Shown here: in pieces, positions 10,798 through 23,314 of the stretch
How the letters are laid out: each line of letters starts with the position of its first letter
Numbering within the stretch: position 1 is the first letter of the stretch
DNA from: Begonia masoniana
Lineage: Eukaryota; Streptophyta; Magnoliopsida; Cucurbitales; Begoniaceae
Assembly (NCBI GenBank): GCA_022432975.1
Contig: CM039511.1
Location: 22,656,557-22,720,556 of the forward strand
Reading direction: 5' to 3'
Length of the DNA: 64,000 nucleotides
Notes under the pieces: model-generated
Seen by the model: the letters and a program-made list of their open reading frames with translations, nothing else
The model's database searches: none
Told to the model about the DNA's origin: nothing
Position numbers and translations under genes: made by a program

Positions 10798-10926
10798 ACT
10801 CTACCACCCTGTCAATTCTGTTCCACTTAATTTTTATTTCATGGCCACATATTTTTCTGGCTAAAGAATGAGAAACCTTTCTCTTGTTTCATGAATCAAA
10901 TTATCATTTCATCGGGGAAAAGCCAT
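10262..10926. other. Nuclear plastid-DNA insert (NUPT), right part
   Basis: Continues the plastid sequence of 1-875 across the AATAA duplication. It runs through ycf15 and ends in the last codons of ycf2: read on the minus strand, TGGCTTTTCCCCGATGAAATG encodes WLFPDEM, followed by a premature TGA at 10896-10898. Plastid similarity stops at about 10926. Confidence 0.82.
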
Positions 10927-11119
10927 TGATCAAGTACAGTTGGGGCATGGCATTTCCAAGCTGTAGGAATCCAAGTAGTTGAAAGGGTTTATGGGATTTC
11001 ATCATTCTTCTTCTTTTTCTTCTTCTTCTTCTCTTCTTTCCATCATTCACTGCAGTTGCATTTCCTTGCTAAGATTCCTCAGTGAAACTTTGATTCATCT
11101 GTAGCATTGACAAAAAAAG
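10927..11119 (+). other. CT-rich leader before the DC1 relic
   Basis: Host nuclear sequence begins after the plastid insert. A CTT-rich tract at about 11003-11042 resembles a plant 5' untranslated region or microsatellite. No other feature seen. Confidence 0.4.
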
Positions 11120-12746
11120 ATGAAGTTGATGTGCCGATTTGATTTTCATGATCTCTTTCTGAGCAACCACACAAATTATCAAAATCGATGCTCTTTTTGT
11201 CAAAAAATATTGGAGGGTGGTCCTTTCTATTTTTGCGAGTTATGTTCGTATCGTATTCGCAAATCATGTGTTGAGCTTCCATTAGAGATCAACCACCATT
11301 CTCACCAACCACATTCTCTCAACAACTTTGTTTGTGACTCTTGCCATAACATTTTCCAAGACGAGCTATGCTTTCGTTGCTTTGGATGCGACTTCTACCT
11401 CGATGTAAAATGTGCATTGATGTCGGAGATAGACATGGAAGGTCAAGAATTCATCCGACATTTCTCGGCATTGATAATGCACAGAAAACATGGGCAGACT
11501 CTTGAAGACGACTCTGCCTTCATGAAACAATTCCCTGATTTGATGTGTGGTCTTACTCGTCGTTTGTCTTTTCTTCACAAACCCTCTTGGAACATGTTAA
11601 ACCCTTGGCGTGCTATGCATCCAATACTCGGTACTAATCTTGAATGTAACTATTGTTTTTGCAATGCTCACACTCAACAAGTTCAAATTTTGGTGCAATA
11701 TTTGTCAATTTGTCGTGCATGAATTATGTCTTTTTGAATCCACTTCCAAAAAAAAAGAATCGATATCAAGAAAGGTTACGTTTGTTTTTGTAACAAACAA
11801 GACTTGCAATCGCAATCATGTGTCGATTCCAAGTATGTCATCAACCAATCATGTGTGCAATTTCCCAAAGAGATTAAACACCAGTTCCATTCTCATAAGC
11901 CTCTTCAATTTTTAGCCCCTAAATCTTTTTGGTGTGATTCATGTCACAAGTGGTTTTATAAACAATTATTCTATGGTTGTGAGGAGTGCAACTTCCAAAT
12001 GGATGTTAGATGTACTCTAATGCCAAGTATTCAATGTGATGAGAGCTTACGATCAAAGTCAATCATCCGTACCCCATTATTTAGACCATCAACATCCTCT
12101 GCAACTAATTAGAGAGGTATATCACATAGTTGCTCTGTTTGCCAAAAAACTCACCCATCCCCTATTTATGGCTGCACTCAATGTAAATATGTTCTTCATG
12201 AGTCTTGCATTAAACTCCCAACTAAGATAAAACAACCTCTCCATGATGCCCACATGTTATTCCTACAGCCTTTAGCAGTAATAGTTGTGATGTCTTCTTA
12301 AGGTCATACATAGGCCTTTTTTTCGAATGCAATGAGTCTAAATTTTCTATTGGGATTGAATGTGCATTTGGACTCAGACCAAGTGTAATGTATAAATATC
12401 ATGATCACCTTTTGTGTGTGGTTGAGAAAATGAAAGATTATTGTAGATGTGATGATGAAGACACATTTTGTCAAGTCTCCTAGTCTTGAATCCGAGCATA
12501 TTAAATCATATTTTCTCCGATGTGTGGAATGCAACTATAATCTTCATCTTTTATGTGGACTTTTGCCTTGTACCATCAAACATAAGGGTTCATGCTATGA
12601 CACTAGTGGATTCCATAGTTGAAGATGCTTCTGGTGAATATTACTGTGATATTTGCCAGGAAGCAAGAGATCCACGATTATGTGTGTATTATTGCGAAGA
12701 ATGTAACTTCATTTCTCATGTTTACTGCGTCATCCTTGAGATAACA
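11120..12746 (+). pseudogene. DC1 domain (Cys/His-rich C1) protein pseudogene, N-terminal repeats
   Basis: The first open segment (11120-11722, 200 aa) shows paired cysteines at residues 24/27, 39/42 and 50, then 72/75, 84/87/90 and 98, with VELPLEINH and KCALM tails typical of plant DC1 repeats. Further repeats follow in shifted frames: near 11640-11740 (CNICQFVVHELC), 11860-12040 (FWCDSCHKWFY), 12130-12240 (CVCQKTHPSPIYGC-like), 12300-12480 (YKYHDHLL) and 12600-12745 (EYYCDICQEARDP). At least six repeats are present. DC1 proteins bind zinc and have been linked to plant stress and defence signalling; the role of this one is unknown. Many frameshifts and stops make it a pseudogene unless the assembly is at fault. 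Confidence 0.8.
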
Positions 12747-12864
12747 ACTTTTATATTATATTCTTCTTTGTTTATTTGGGTGAATCATCATCACATAAAA
12801 TTAGATCCTTTGATTAATCGTAATAATAATTTAGTTTTTTTTTTGTGTTTCTGGTTTATTAGGT
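12747..12864 (+). other. Probable intron of the DC1 gene with damaged donor
   Basis: An AT-rich segment ends with a T-run and TTATTAG before the next coding stretch, as at an acceptor. The expected donor position reads GAG then ATAACA, so the GT appears mutated to AT. This is an inference from two sites only. Confidence 0.45.
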
Positions 12865-13832
12865 GATAAAAGCATTAAAAGGAGACCTGGGAGAAGTGGG
12901 ATGACATATGTGGGTGAATGGACAATTGAAGACAAGTATAGTCACAAGAATCATACATTAGGCTTTAGACAATGTATTTGATTCATTATCTCCTTAGGAT
13001 GTCAATTACATAGAGCAGTGTTTCAATAATGTAAGGTTAGTTGAGGATAATTGGCAAGATTACAAAAAGCAATCAACAATGGTGTTTATCACTTCTTCCC
13101 AAAAAAAAAACCTTTGACGATGGAAATGTGATCTTCAACATTGGATTAGACTCTAGAGACTACGGAATCAAGGAATTGAAAGGTGATGCTTCTGACCTCA
13201 TTCAGCAAATCTTGTTCTATGATGATAATGTGATGGGCATGCTAATAGATAAGATGTCTTCATCTAGAATAAAAACAAAACATTTGATACAACTCGATGA
13301 ACAAAGGGAAGAAGTTGTTCGAGTAGGAGGTTACATGATTACTTCAAATTATTCTGATGTCCTCTTGAATTTGTTCAAGAAATATAGAGACTTGAGCGTC
13401 GAATCATCATTGTCACAAGATGCAAAGTCAGTCATATTTTATCTTATGTGTCGTGTTTTGAGCCACATGATTAGAATCCAAATCACCGATACTACTGAAC
13501 AACTACTCCTGGAATGGAACTATTACTTGGTAGGGGTTAAAGGAGCAGGATTCAAAATGGACTTTGTTGCAGACGCTATGCATAGAATTATGACTATCTA
13601 TGTTGGAGTTGAAGTAAAGGAATTTGAAAGAATGTTGCATGACATGTTGGAAAAAGAGATGGCTGAGGCTAATGAAAGAATTGCCAAGCTAACACAAAAA
13701 TTGAAAGAATCAACCAAGTATCGAGATGATAATTGTATGATATTACAAAATTCAAAAGTCGTGGTTGAGTGCATTTGTGAAGCCAAGTACTACAATGGAA
13801 AACTTGTAAAGATTTTTTTTTTTTTTTTTTAG
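12865..13832 (+). pseudogene. C-terminal module of the DC1 protein relic
   Basis: 12865-13100 reads in one frame with a stop (GEWTIEDKYSHKNHTLGF, then DVNYIEQCFNN and LVEDNWQDYKK). The frame shifts at a run of ten A (13101-13110) into a long open stretch ending at 13832. That stretch encodes a mostly helical region, with a Glu/Lys-rich coiled-coil near EKEMAEANERIAKLTQKL. It ends in a run of Phe codons made by an 18-nt T tract, so the true end is uncertain. I do not recognise a named domain here. The region follows the last DC1 repeat in the same direction and is probably its tail. Confidence 0.6.
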
Positions 13833-14119
13833 GAAAGCACTTAGTGAGTGGAGAATTGTTTTCTTGTCTGTAAATTGAATACTTATTCTTATATATCGAA
13901 TTTTGTTTCACACATTGGCAATTAAAATATTTAAATAGTGTTGGCCTTATGCTATTTGATATTTTTCAGAAACCGAAGAAAAAAGAAGATTGAAGAAACT
14001 ACTTTGTATTCAAGTTCCTTTTTACAGTTAGTTGTTGTAATGATGAAAGATTTAGTAGAAAGAAAAATATAGTATAGAGGAGAGAACCTAGAAATTTTTT
14101 TTCTTCAAATTGATTTTGG
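13833..14119. other. AT-rich spacer, nothing recognised
   Basis: Follows the DC1 relic. No gene, repeat unit or terminal motif could be supported. Confidence 0.5.
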
Positions 14120-14436
14120 CTATTAATTGATTCAAAATGTCTTCACTCACCTCTTATGCATAAGATTATTTGGTGCATGTATAAAATAATACATGAATCA
14201 CCTAATTATTCTAATACATGTACTAACACACAATTGTATGAACTACTCATCAATAACTCATATAAGTACATGTACCAATATACATAGTCATACATGAATA
14301 TCAAATTCTGGTGACTCTTCATAAGTACATGGACTTTGTCCAAAACCAGATTAAAAGTACCAGATTAAAAGTATATATTAACCAACACAAATTACGTGAA
14401 TTAAATTTAAGTTTTCAACATCCTCCTTTAAACTTA
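14120..14436 (-). repeat. 3' LTR edge and polypurine tract of copia A
   Basis: On the minus strand AAAGGAGGA (within 14421-14436) precedes TGTTGAAAAC, the LTR start at 14420. The opposite LTR end could not be located; 14120 is a guess. Confidence 0.55.
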
Positions 14437-14559
14437 ATGCTTTGTAACTCTAAGCGTCATCCTTAATTTGCTGAAAGTGTCATACTTGAGAGCCTTCGTA
14501 AAAATATCAACAACTTTTTTATAAGTCTTGACATACTACAGCTACGAAGAAAATAATAA

Positions 14560-15800
14560 CTTGTATCTATATATGCTTGATTCTATCATGAAACACGTGA
14601 TTTTTTTGCTAATGTAATAGTTTATTCATTGTTAACTAAAATTTCCATAGCTTCTTGTAGCATTTGCAACTCATTCAATAGTTTTCTCAACCATATAGCA
14701 TGACATATACAATATGTAGCTGTAATATATTAAGCTTCACAGGTGGATATAGTCACAATTTGTTGTTTCTTCGAACTCCATGTAAAAGTTGTACTACCCA
14801 TGTAGAAAAAAAACCTATTGTTCTCTTTTGGTCATCATATCTCCTCCCCAATCGTTATTACTAGATTCCACAACTTAAATTCAACAAGAAATTAATAAAT
14901 CAAGCCAAAATTTGTTGTAGCTTTGATATATTGAAGAATCTGCTTTGACGCCTTTCAATGTGTCATGGTTTGTGATTCCATGAATTGATTGATTAATCTG
15001 ATTTCAAAAAAGAATATATAGTCTTGCGCAAGTTAAATATCTTAAACTTCCAACAATGCTCTTGAAAGTTGTAGAATCAATTTTCTCTCATTTCTCATTT
15101 TTCGATAATGTTATAAGCATATGCCACTGGAGTATTCATGGGCTGAAAATTCTCCATCATGATATTTTTTAAAGTCTCTTTAAAATTTTTTTCTTGAGAT
15201 ACGAAAGTATCATCATCTCTTTGATCTCTAGGCCAAGATAGTACGACATTACACTAATATCTGTCATCTCAAACTCTTTGGTCATTGCTTCCTTGAATTC
15301 TTCGTACATACTTGGATTATTTTTCGTAAAAATAAAATAATCAACATATGAGTAAACAAATAAGACATCTCTATTTTTATTCATGTTAGCATAGAGAGAG
15401 TGCTCATCTAAGCATTTGATAAAACCATTTTCAAGAAAAGTACTAATCAAGTCAACTATTCCAAACTCTTGGAGCTTGCTTCAGATCGTATAATGTTTTT
15501 TCAATTTTAATACTTTTTCTTTAGAACCCTTGATAACATACCTTTGAGGTTGTTAGATGTACACTTCTTCTTCGAGAACTCCATTTAAGAAAGCGAATTC
15601 GACATCCACTTGATAAATATTCTACATCTTTTGAGATGCAAGTGAAGTAATTAGTCAAATAGTCTCCAAACGAGCACCATTAGCAAATACTTCACCATAG
15701 TCAATTCCTGGTCGTTGACTATATATCCTTTCCCACTAACCTCGCTTTATATTTCTTCACTTCTCCTTTAACATTCTTCTTTTCTTTGAAGACTCACTTC
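14560..15800 (-). pseudogene. RT and RNase H relic of copia A
   Basis: 15169-15450 encodes a recognisable RT part: HSLYANMNKN, VYSYVDYFIFTKNNP (YVDD changed to YVDY) and MTDISVMSYYLGLEIK. Upstream near 15480-15640 are the FLNGVLEEEVY and KLKKHY stretches, broken by stops. RNase H residues such as QQIVTISTCEA and YITATYCICHAIWLRKLL are at about 14590-14790. The loss of the second catalytic Asp and the stops show it is inactive. Confidence 0.82.
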
Positions 15801-17025
15801 ACACGAATGAGTTTTTTGTCTTTCAGAATGGTTGCTACCTCTAATGTCTCGTTCTTCTCAAATTGATGCAATCTCCTCGTCCATTCAATCCTTCACTTTT
15901 CATCTTTCACGTCTGCTTCAAATACTTAGGTCCCACAATCGACAAAGTGACAAAAGAGGGTTAGATCTTCACTTAGATTTTGTGTTACCTCATAGATATT
16001 TTGAAAACTTTTCATACGAGGCTCTCTTTCACTTGAGCTTCCACTAGAAGAAGATGAAGAATGTGTCTAATATTGTTTGTGATCTTGGAGGTGTCACAGG
16101 CTCTTGAATTTCTCTACTTTGCTTCTTCTTATAAAAAAAAAAAGAAAGAATTCATACCTCTTTTTGTCTTTATCACTCAAATCCCAAGAATCTTCTTTAT
16201 CAAATTCTACGTTTCTGCTAGTAATTTTCTTCCAAGACTTCGGTCATAGAGCTTGTAGCCTTTGGAGCGTTGATCATAACCGATGAAGATGTATTTCTTA
16301 CATTTACAATCAAGTTTTGACCTCTCTTGATCGGAGACATGCACATATCTAGTGCTTCCAAAAACTCTCAAATGAGGAGCACTTGGTTTTTCTCCAATCC
16401 ATGTTTCTTGAGGTTTTTTTTCCACAAAATTCTCATCAGACACTTATTTGATAGGTATATGACACAATCAACTCCTTCTATCCATAACTTTTTCAGGATC
16501 TTCTTGGTTTTCATCATACTTTTTGCCATATTGAGAATGGTCCGATATTTTCTTTCAACTATGCTATTTTGTTGAAGAGATATTGGAACTATCAAGAATC
16601 ATCAGATTTTGTTTGCTTCCTATAACTCATTAAACTCGTTAGATTTAAACTCACTTCCTTTATCTGATTTCAAAACTTTAATGGAATATCAACTTTGTCT
16701 TTCTACATATGCTTTAAATTTTATAAAAGAGTTAAAAGCTTGAGATTTTTTCTTCAAAAAATAAATCTAAGTTTTTCTGCTAAAATCATCAATGTAAAAG
16801 AGAAGGTACCAATTTTTACCGAATGAGAGAAGCTTAATCAGTACCCATACAATGAAATAGTTGAAGTTGTTTAATTGCTCTTGATGTCATCTCTTTAGAA
16901 AAAATCTTTCGAAATTGTTTGCCAACAAAACAGCATTCGCAAAACTAGTTTGGTTAGTTTATGAATGACAAACCCTTCAACATTCTTTTCTTGCCCACTA
17001 GCTTCAAGCAACCAAAATTCAGATG
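15801..17025 (-). pseudogene. Integrase relic of copia A
   Basis: 16368-16595 carries SLQQNSIVERKYRTILNMAKSM, matching the PQQNGVVERKN core of copia integrases. 16207-16443 carries the C-terminal part (APHLRVFGSTRYVHV, FIGYDQRSKGYKLY). The N-terminal half (16600-17025) is heavily decayed, and 15801-16200 is degenerate linker sequence. The reading ends where the LTR at 17031 was inserted. Confidence 0.8.
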
Positions 17026-17872
17026 GTCAATGTAACGCCCTCGAACCCGCCCCGGCTCGGTGCGGTACTATTCACACACTTCCCGCGTTTAAAACGACGT
17101 TTAAAATAATTTTTGTAAATTTTTCGACTCGGTTTTCGGGTTTTTCGAACCCTCAGAAAATGTTGGAAAACGTGCGTAAAATACGTTTAAAATATGTCAG
17201 AAAATGTCGGGTCAAAACATTTTGGAAATAGAAAAAAAAAATACAAAAAAATTTTATTATTTTCTTTTGGGTGCCGCACATGCAACGCGCACAGCGCCGA
17301 ACGCTCGGCACCCTCTCGGGTGCCAGCGCGCCAACATGCCCATTTTTTCCATTTTTTCGACCTTTTCTTACTTTTCTTCATTTTCCGTCGAGCAAAACAC
17401 CTCCAAAAATTCTAAAATTTTTACCACACAATCCTGACACCCTAAACTCCGTGTCCCGTAAAAATATTGAAAAATCGACATAAAACGGTTAATAAAAAAA
17501 TAGAGAAAATAAACCTGACGTTATTTATTTTAAAACTAAACGGACGGCATAACGCCCAAAATTATCAAAACCCCAAAACCTGTAATTCTAACGATTTTAA
17601 AAACTATTTAAACCATTTCCCAAAACAATTCTATACCATATTCATAAAATTGTAAAATCATCGTTATTCACATAATCCAAACAATTCAAAACACTAACCC
17701 AACTTAAAACAACCACAACTATTTACATCAAAATATTAACCTCCCACAACTACCCAAGGAAGACGGTGGCCAAGACGCCCCGACAACTGCCCGCACTGGC
17801 ACTCCCCGTGCGTCTCCGACTGCTCTCAAATTCTGGCTCACTCGCTTGGCTCACCTGTAACCGCGTTGTTAC

Positions 17873-18536
17873 CTACACCATAGAACATGCACACACACAC
17901 GTAAGCTTACGCTTAGCAAGTAGGGGATAACAAATATAAACATGCACACACGACTCTCACACAACCCTAACACACATCTGAGTCTAGTTCCCAAAATGGC
18001 ACTACCCTATTCCCTAACACACATCCGAGTCTCGCTCCCAAGATGTATGTCCATCTGAGTCTCGCTCCCAAGATGGCACTACCCAATTACCTAGTACACG
18101 TCTGAGTCTCGCTCCCGAGATGCGTATCAATCCGAGTCTCGCTCCCAAGATGGCTCTACCCCAATTACACATCTGAGTCTCGCTCCCAAGATGTGTCTCC
18201 CTCCAAGTCTCGCTCCTAAGAGGGCACTACCCAATCATATCTGAATCTCGCTCCCAAGATGCGTCTCCATCCGAGTCTCGCTCCCAGGATGACACTACAC
18301 TATTCCCCTTACCTTTCAAGCTCACACTAACCCTTTTTCATTTCAAACTCACCGTTTAAACCATACTCAAAAGTAGTATTTTTCGCAGTTCGAAACCAAT
18401 AATGCATGCTACACAAATGCTTAGCCAAAACAAGACAAAGCAACCACCAAACAAATAAACAACCAAACAAATAAACAATTCCCTACCGTTCCATGGTGTA
18501 GGCCTGAAGGCAAAACACAAGTAATCCACTACTTAC
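17873..18536 (-). promoter_or_regulatory. Putative LTR intron enclosing the minisatellite
   Basis: On the minus strand TCAG precedes GTAAGT (intron start 18536), and CTATGGTGTAG ends it (17873) with GTAAC after it. A CTTGCTAAGC branch-like block lies about 40 nt before the acceptor. The same layout recurs in six other LTRs of the window. Inferred from sequence only. Confidence 0.5.
17972..18295. repeat. Minisatellite with GAGTCTCGCTCCCAAGATG core
   Basis: About ten imperfect copies of a 24-bp core (CATCYGAGTCTCGCTC...) alternate with two spacer types, one containing GCACTACCC, giving a dimeric structure. It lies between donor-like and acceptor-like sites of the LTR. Confidence 0.85.
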
Positions 18537-19550
18537 CTGATCGCTCGGCACGTGATTGTTCCCTTCGACTAAGCTAAAAGCTTGCTCGATAACCTAGCAC
18601 ATTAAAGGAATAACTTAGTGATATTCTAAAAATCCCAACTAAGTCCAACTCAACACATTTAACCAACATTAAACAAACTTAAAACCCTAAACCCGAAATT
18701 CCACCAATTTTCACCGTCCGACTTCAATCAGCCATAATTCATTCGTTTTTCAACATATTTCGACGTGCCACCCCAATCTGTAAACCTTTACACGTCAACT
18801 ATCCATTGAAACACTCAAATTAACCAACCAAACAACTTAACCAACTCGAATTGCACTAAACAGAACTGGTCCTCTTACTCCACAAAATTGGTTTTTCCAT
18901 AAATCCTTTCCAATCTCCAATCTATCCCTAAAATCAACCTAAACCAACATCATTAAGGGTTTAAACTAAAAATTAAGAAGAAAACTAACCAAAGAAATGA
19001 AATTTTCGGAATCCTCAATCTACGGTTTTCAAACCCTCACTAAACTCCTCCAAAACACTTCAAAACTACCAAAAATCAACACCTAAGTGCAATAAACTAA
19101 AAACCCATTCAATTTTTACCTCAAAGCTTGAGAGAACTTGAAGAACATAGGTGGAGAGTGCTCAGCAATGGAGGAAGGGCAAAACGTGAAGAATGGGTGG
19201 AGAAGAAAGCTAAAATCACCTTTTAACCTATAACAATTTTTCCTTTTTTATTTTTGCCACAAATTTCTAATTTTTACACTTTAACCACACTTTTCACTCT
19301 TCCTTTTCCTTTCTCAACGTGAAGCCTTCTTTCCTTTCCCACTTTATACATTTTTCATTCTTTAAATTCCTATTGGTTCATATTTCTTTGACTTTTCAAT
19401 TTCTCCTTAATATTTTGACTTGTCAACCCATAAAACCTTCATTTTGCTCAACACTTACAACCCTTATCACATATCTCATAGATCTTGAATAATTAACTCC
19501 AATAACACTTCTAACTTACACGCTAGGAAAATTTCGGGTGTTACAGTCAA

Positions 19551-20141
19551 TTCTCAAGTGCCAAAGCAATGAAGTGTCATTCACGCAAGCCTTCAGACAT
19601 TTAGCAACGTCAACTTCAATATCTAGCAAAAAATTTTATTTTTTGGTCGCCAGTACTTTTGCGATCACGTTTCTTTTATCATCTTAAATTAATGGACTAC
19701 GATACTTCATGTGAACTTTGTAATTTTTCTCCAGGAGTTGTTTCAAGCTCAAATGTTTCTCTTCATACTTTGAACAAGTAAAAATTGCTAATAAGTTGAT
19801 AACAATCATTTTTCATATGAATTAAAATTGTACCTTTGTCTTTGATTTGAACTTTGGAGTTATCTTCAAATGTTGCTAATCTGGTCACCAAGTTATTGAT
19901 CTCCATACATGACTCTTGCTTTCTTCTCCTTTGTAAGCAAGAAATCAGGAGCATAGTGTCCATGCTTTTGGCAATTAAAGCATTAAACACTTGATCGATC
20001 ATTTTGTCTTGAGTGACTTCCTTTATCGCGCACTCTTATAAAATGACTCTTCTCTTTATGGTCGAAATTTTTCCATCTTAAACCTCTTCATCTAACTTGT
20101 CAAGGTCTCACCCACATCCTTTTCCTCGTTGTCTTTTCCCA
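19551..20141 (-). pseudogene. gag zinc knuckle and protease start of copia A
   Basis: On the minus strand, shifted frames contain CFNCQKHGHYAPDFLL, a CCHC-like knuckle whose last Cys is replaced, and a KVQIKDKGTILIHMKND stretch typical of the copia protease region. It is bordered by the solo LTR at 20147 on one side and the LTR at 19545 on the other. Confidence 0.72.
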
Positions 20142-20146
20142 TATTC

Positions 20147-21316
20147 TGATGTGCCCCGTAGGCCCATTACACGATCTGAAGCCCAAGCCCATAATTTAAC
20201 TAATTTATGCACTCACACACTTGTCTCTTTTGCAGGTAATGGATCGTGCGAAGGCTTGGAGGACACCTTGAGAGACTTGAAGTGGGAGATCAAAACTATG
20301 GACATGGACCAACCAAATCACCTAATCGCGTGGAAAATCAAGAGAGACGACCATGATGCTCATATGGGAATTTGTCTTCCCGAGCCATGAATTTTGTAAC
20401 TCCTTATTTTTTCAAACTTATTTAGGCAAACGTTGACCTTCTTGTTAAACTTTATTATATGCATGCATGTTAGGCATTTAGGACTAGATGTATGGTAGGT
20501 TAGAGGTGGCTTGGTTAAAGTTTAGCCCACTTGAAGACTTGAAGACCCAAATGATGACCTAAGGTGAAGCCCACTTTTTGATCCTTGTCTTCCCTTCCAC
20601 TTTGGGACAAAACATGGATCCATGACTTGGCTCGTGGCTGACCATTGATCATCAAATTTAGGAGCTCATCTCGGCCACACGTTTCTTCTCATCTCGGCTG
20701 CACACTTCATCATCCATTTGGCCGATCCAATGGCCCTCATGAACCCTAAACCCTAACCAACCACTCTTAGGTCTATATAAGCATGGTATTAGTGTTTGTA
20801 AATATTTTCGCTGATTTTTAAGGAGCATACACAGTTTCTCTCAAGGAGAAGAACACTTGGAGCAAGAGAAGCTACCAAGGTAAGTTCAGTTGTCTTCAAC
20901 CGAGGAGTTGCGCCTCTACTTCCTTCAAGCACTGTTGATTGCAAGGATTTTACTTAACCATCTTCCTCTCCACTCTTTTGAGAGTTGGAAAAGAGTAGGG
21001 AGTGGCCAAACCAGTTCTTCCAAGTTGAGTTTCCTCCTTCAAAAGAAACTTTAGCCGAAAGCATCAAAACCTTGCTTATCGGACAACTTGAGGATTATTT
21101 ACATAATTTCTTCTTTTTAACGAATATGGACCACGCCTTCCACTATCACACACTTCACTCACTGCACTAATCTCACATAAATTTTTAGCTTATTCTAAGC
21201 ACATTTGATTGGTCATTTAATCCTTTCATTCTTGGTTATATCAGTTTGTTCAAACCAAGGGAACTAATGATCTGTTTCAGGTCCTTAAGCTTATTTTGCA
21301 GGTGAGGACTCTATCA
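20147..21316 (+). repeat. Solo LTR related to the gypsy 876-10256 family
   Basis: 1170 bp from TGATGTGCCCCG to CTCTATCA, flanked by TATTC (20142-20146, 21317-21321). Its start encodes PRRPITRSEAQAHNL, close to the PRRPITRSQDISHNL encoded at the start of the 7368 LTR. The two therefore belong to related families in which pol runs into the LTR. Confidence 0.85.
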
Positions 21317-21321
21317 TATTC

Positions 21322-21709
21322 ATTCTCTTTTTCCTTAACTAAGAGCTTGGTGGCTAGAACTTGCTTGATCAGCTCCTCCTTCTTCTTGTTGATGCTCTCT
21401 TCATGAGTTTGTAAAAAACCCATGAGTTGGTCAGCCATCATGGTAGTTAAATCTTTAGACTCCTCGATAGCTACAATCACATAATCTAACTTTGAATGTA
21501 GCGAGCAAAGAACCTTTTCATTGACACAAACATCTTTCATTCTTTCTCAATATATCTTCTATTTAGTTTACGATGGCCAAAACATTTAAAAAGTAATCCC
21601 CTGTGGACTTTGATTCTTGCATTCACAACGCTTAAAATTCTCATTGTAGGATTTGAACAAGTACCTTCTTTACTTTATCAACTTCTTAATAAGAATTTTG
21701 TAGAATCTT
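21322..21709 (-). pseudogene. gag relic (UBN2-type) of copia A
   Basis: Open at 21322-21540 on the minus strand: [19 protein letters not shown], then [17 protein letters not shown] and [13 protein letters not shown], as in plant copia gag. The upstream part (21541-21709) is frameshifted and ends at the Athila-like LTR. Confidence 0.82.
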
Positions 21710-22390
21710 TGTTGTGAAAAATAGTTACACTACGCAACTACACGTGCCGCAATCAAGTAATAAAGTTGATCACACAAGGACAAAATTAATCAAGAGCTAA
21801 ATTTAAGTAGAATGAGATAAAAGTAAATCAGAGTAAAAATCAAACCAGCAGAAAAGTCGGTTGAAATAGAATTTCAAGAAGTCAATTAATAAAACGTGGA
21901 TCATAATTGATTTTCCTAACTATGTTCTTTTACTACAGAAGCTGTAGGAAATGCTGCAGCAATTGAATCAGAAGATTCAGAATATCATTTATGAATCGAG
22001 CCTTGTCACAGCTACTCGATTAGTTCTTACAATATTTTCCTTATTACTTATGAAAGACAAATATCTTAGTGAACTCATTTAATAGCAATTCTATTTAATC
22101 ATACAAAATTAATAAATCGATATGAAAATACTAATATTTGCACAATTCAATATATTTCCTAACTCTATTTACTGTTACGTATAATAGCAGCTTTAATATT
22201 TGTTCATACTTCCCAACACTGAATAAATTAAATATTAAAACCATTTTGAATTTTCTAATCAATTACCACAACAAGTTCAAAAAAGAAACATATATAAGTA
22301 CTCTCGATTCATACCAATTATAAATTTAGTTCATAATAGAGAAAATGAAATAAGAAGTATTAAAAAAATAATTCATGATGGAATTTAGAA
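21710..22390 (-). repeat. 3' LTR of the Athila-like element
   Basis: Its first 210 bp match 25921-26131. The inner boundary is not sharp; 22390 is where integrase-like residues begin. Confidence 0.65.
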
Positions 22391-22394
22391 AAGA

Positions 22395-23143
22395 AAATAG
22401 AAAATTCTTCTATGTTTCCCAAATTGTTATCTTCTTCCTCTTGACTCTTCTTTCCCCAAAATGTCTTCTGTAAGATGTTGCATGGCAATGTTGTAGCACT
22501 GTTGAAATTTTTGATTCTGGAATACATCTTAAAATTTGATCAGCACACTATTTCAACAAATATAGTTCATCGCAGAAATAATTTCTCACATCCTTCAAGA
22601 ACTTCTTCTTCTAATAATATTGTGGAAACTCTAGAATAATTCCACTTACAATATAATTTGTGAATTCAGCATACCATGGTGTTTCATCAATTCTCAGTAA
22701 TTGTTCACTAGGAAAAGATGAGCTTCCTGTAGTCCATACATACTCGCCAACCAATTACTATTCGAGTTGAAATTAACTCATTTTTATCATTCGAGATCAC
22801 TTTGATTCAACCCTTCTTTGGTATATACTGCACAGGGCTAACCCACGAACTGTCAGATATGGGATAGATAATTCCTGCATCTAACCACTTTATAACTTTT
22901 TGTTTCACCACTTCCTTCATAATTAGATGCAGCCACTTGTTGTTCAACAAACGTAGTATAATCCTGTTCTAATAATATTTTATGCATGCAGGTGCTTGGG
23001 TTGATACCTTTTATGTCGGCTATGGTCCATGCAAAAGCTTCTTTGTATTTCTTTATAACTTCCACCAGCTCATGTTCATGTGTAGGACCTAACGCTGCTG
23101 AAATAATCACTGGAAGAAGGTCTGTGGGGCCCAGAAAAAACAT
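22395..23143 (-). pseudogene. RT start fused to integrase zinc region (Athila-like)
   Basis: 22853-23143 encodes the RT approach (HELVEVIKKYKEAFAWTIAD, GINPSTCMHKI). Beyond a frameshift it reads KVIKWLDAGIIYPISDSSWV and MDYRKL. At about 22700 it passes directly to DETPWYAEFTNYIVSGI, then residues of the integrase H2C2 region (CADQILRCIPE, HCHATSY, HFGERR). The catalytic parts in between are deleted. Confidence 0.75.
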
Positions 23144-23314
23144 ACTTTAAATGGTTGGGAAGTTGTTTTAGTTCTAGTTTGGGTGGTTCTTCGATGGATG
23201 TTTTAGAAATTTTTAACTATTCTGTCGCTCTTCCCAAATCTTTAAACTGTTTTTGCCATGGTCTGATCAATTTTTTTTCTATTTTTAGCAACTTTATCCC
23301 AACTGTTACTCCTT

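Larger units (their letters stand above)
17031..19545 (-). repeat. Solo LTR with internal minisatellite, inserted in copia A
   Basis: 2515 bp from TGTAACGCCC to GGGTGTTACA, flanked by GTCAA (17026-17030, 19546-19550). No coding sequence. Coding orientation is taken as minus by comparison with the LTRs of the gypsy elements at 33330 and 46869. It contains a GC-rich hairpin (17307-17324), the 12-bp palindrome CGTAAGCTTACG (17900-17911), a minisatellite, and donor and acceptor-like sites. Confidence 0.88.
14120..21709 (-). mobile_element. Decayed Ty1/copia retrotransposon (copia A)
   Basis: Read on the minus strand the order is gag, zinc knuckle and protease, integrase, RT, RNase H, then polypurine tract and LTR, as in Ty1/copia. 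It is interrupted by solo LTRs at 20147-21316 and 17031-19545, and its gag start is cut off at 21710 by the Athila-like LTR. Stops are frequent in all domains. The left end of the LTR is not clear, so 14120 is approximate. Confidence 0.82.

Noticed and set aside
16965..17483. Short open frames near 17200
   Set aside because: They lie within the non-coding start of the solo LTR at 17031.
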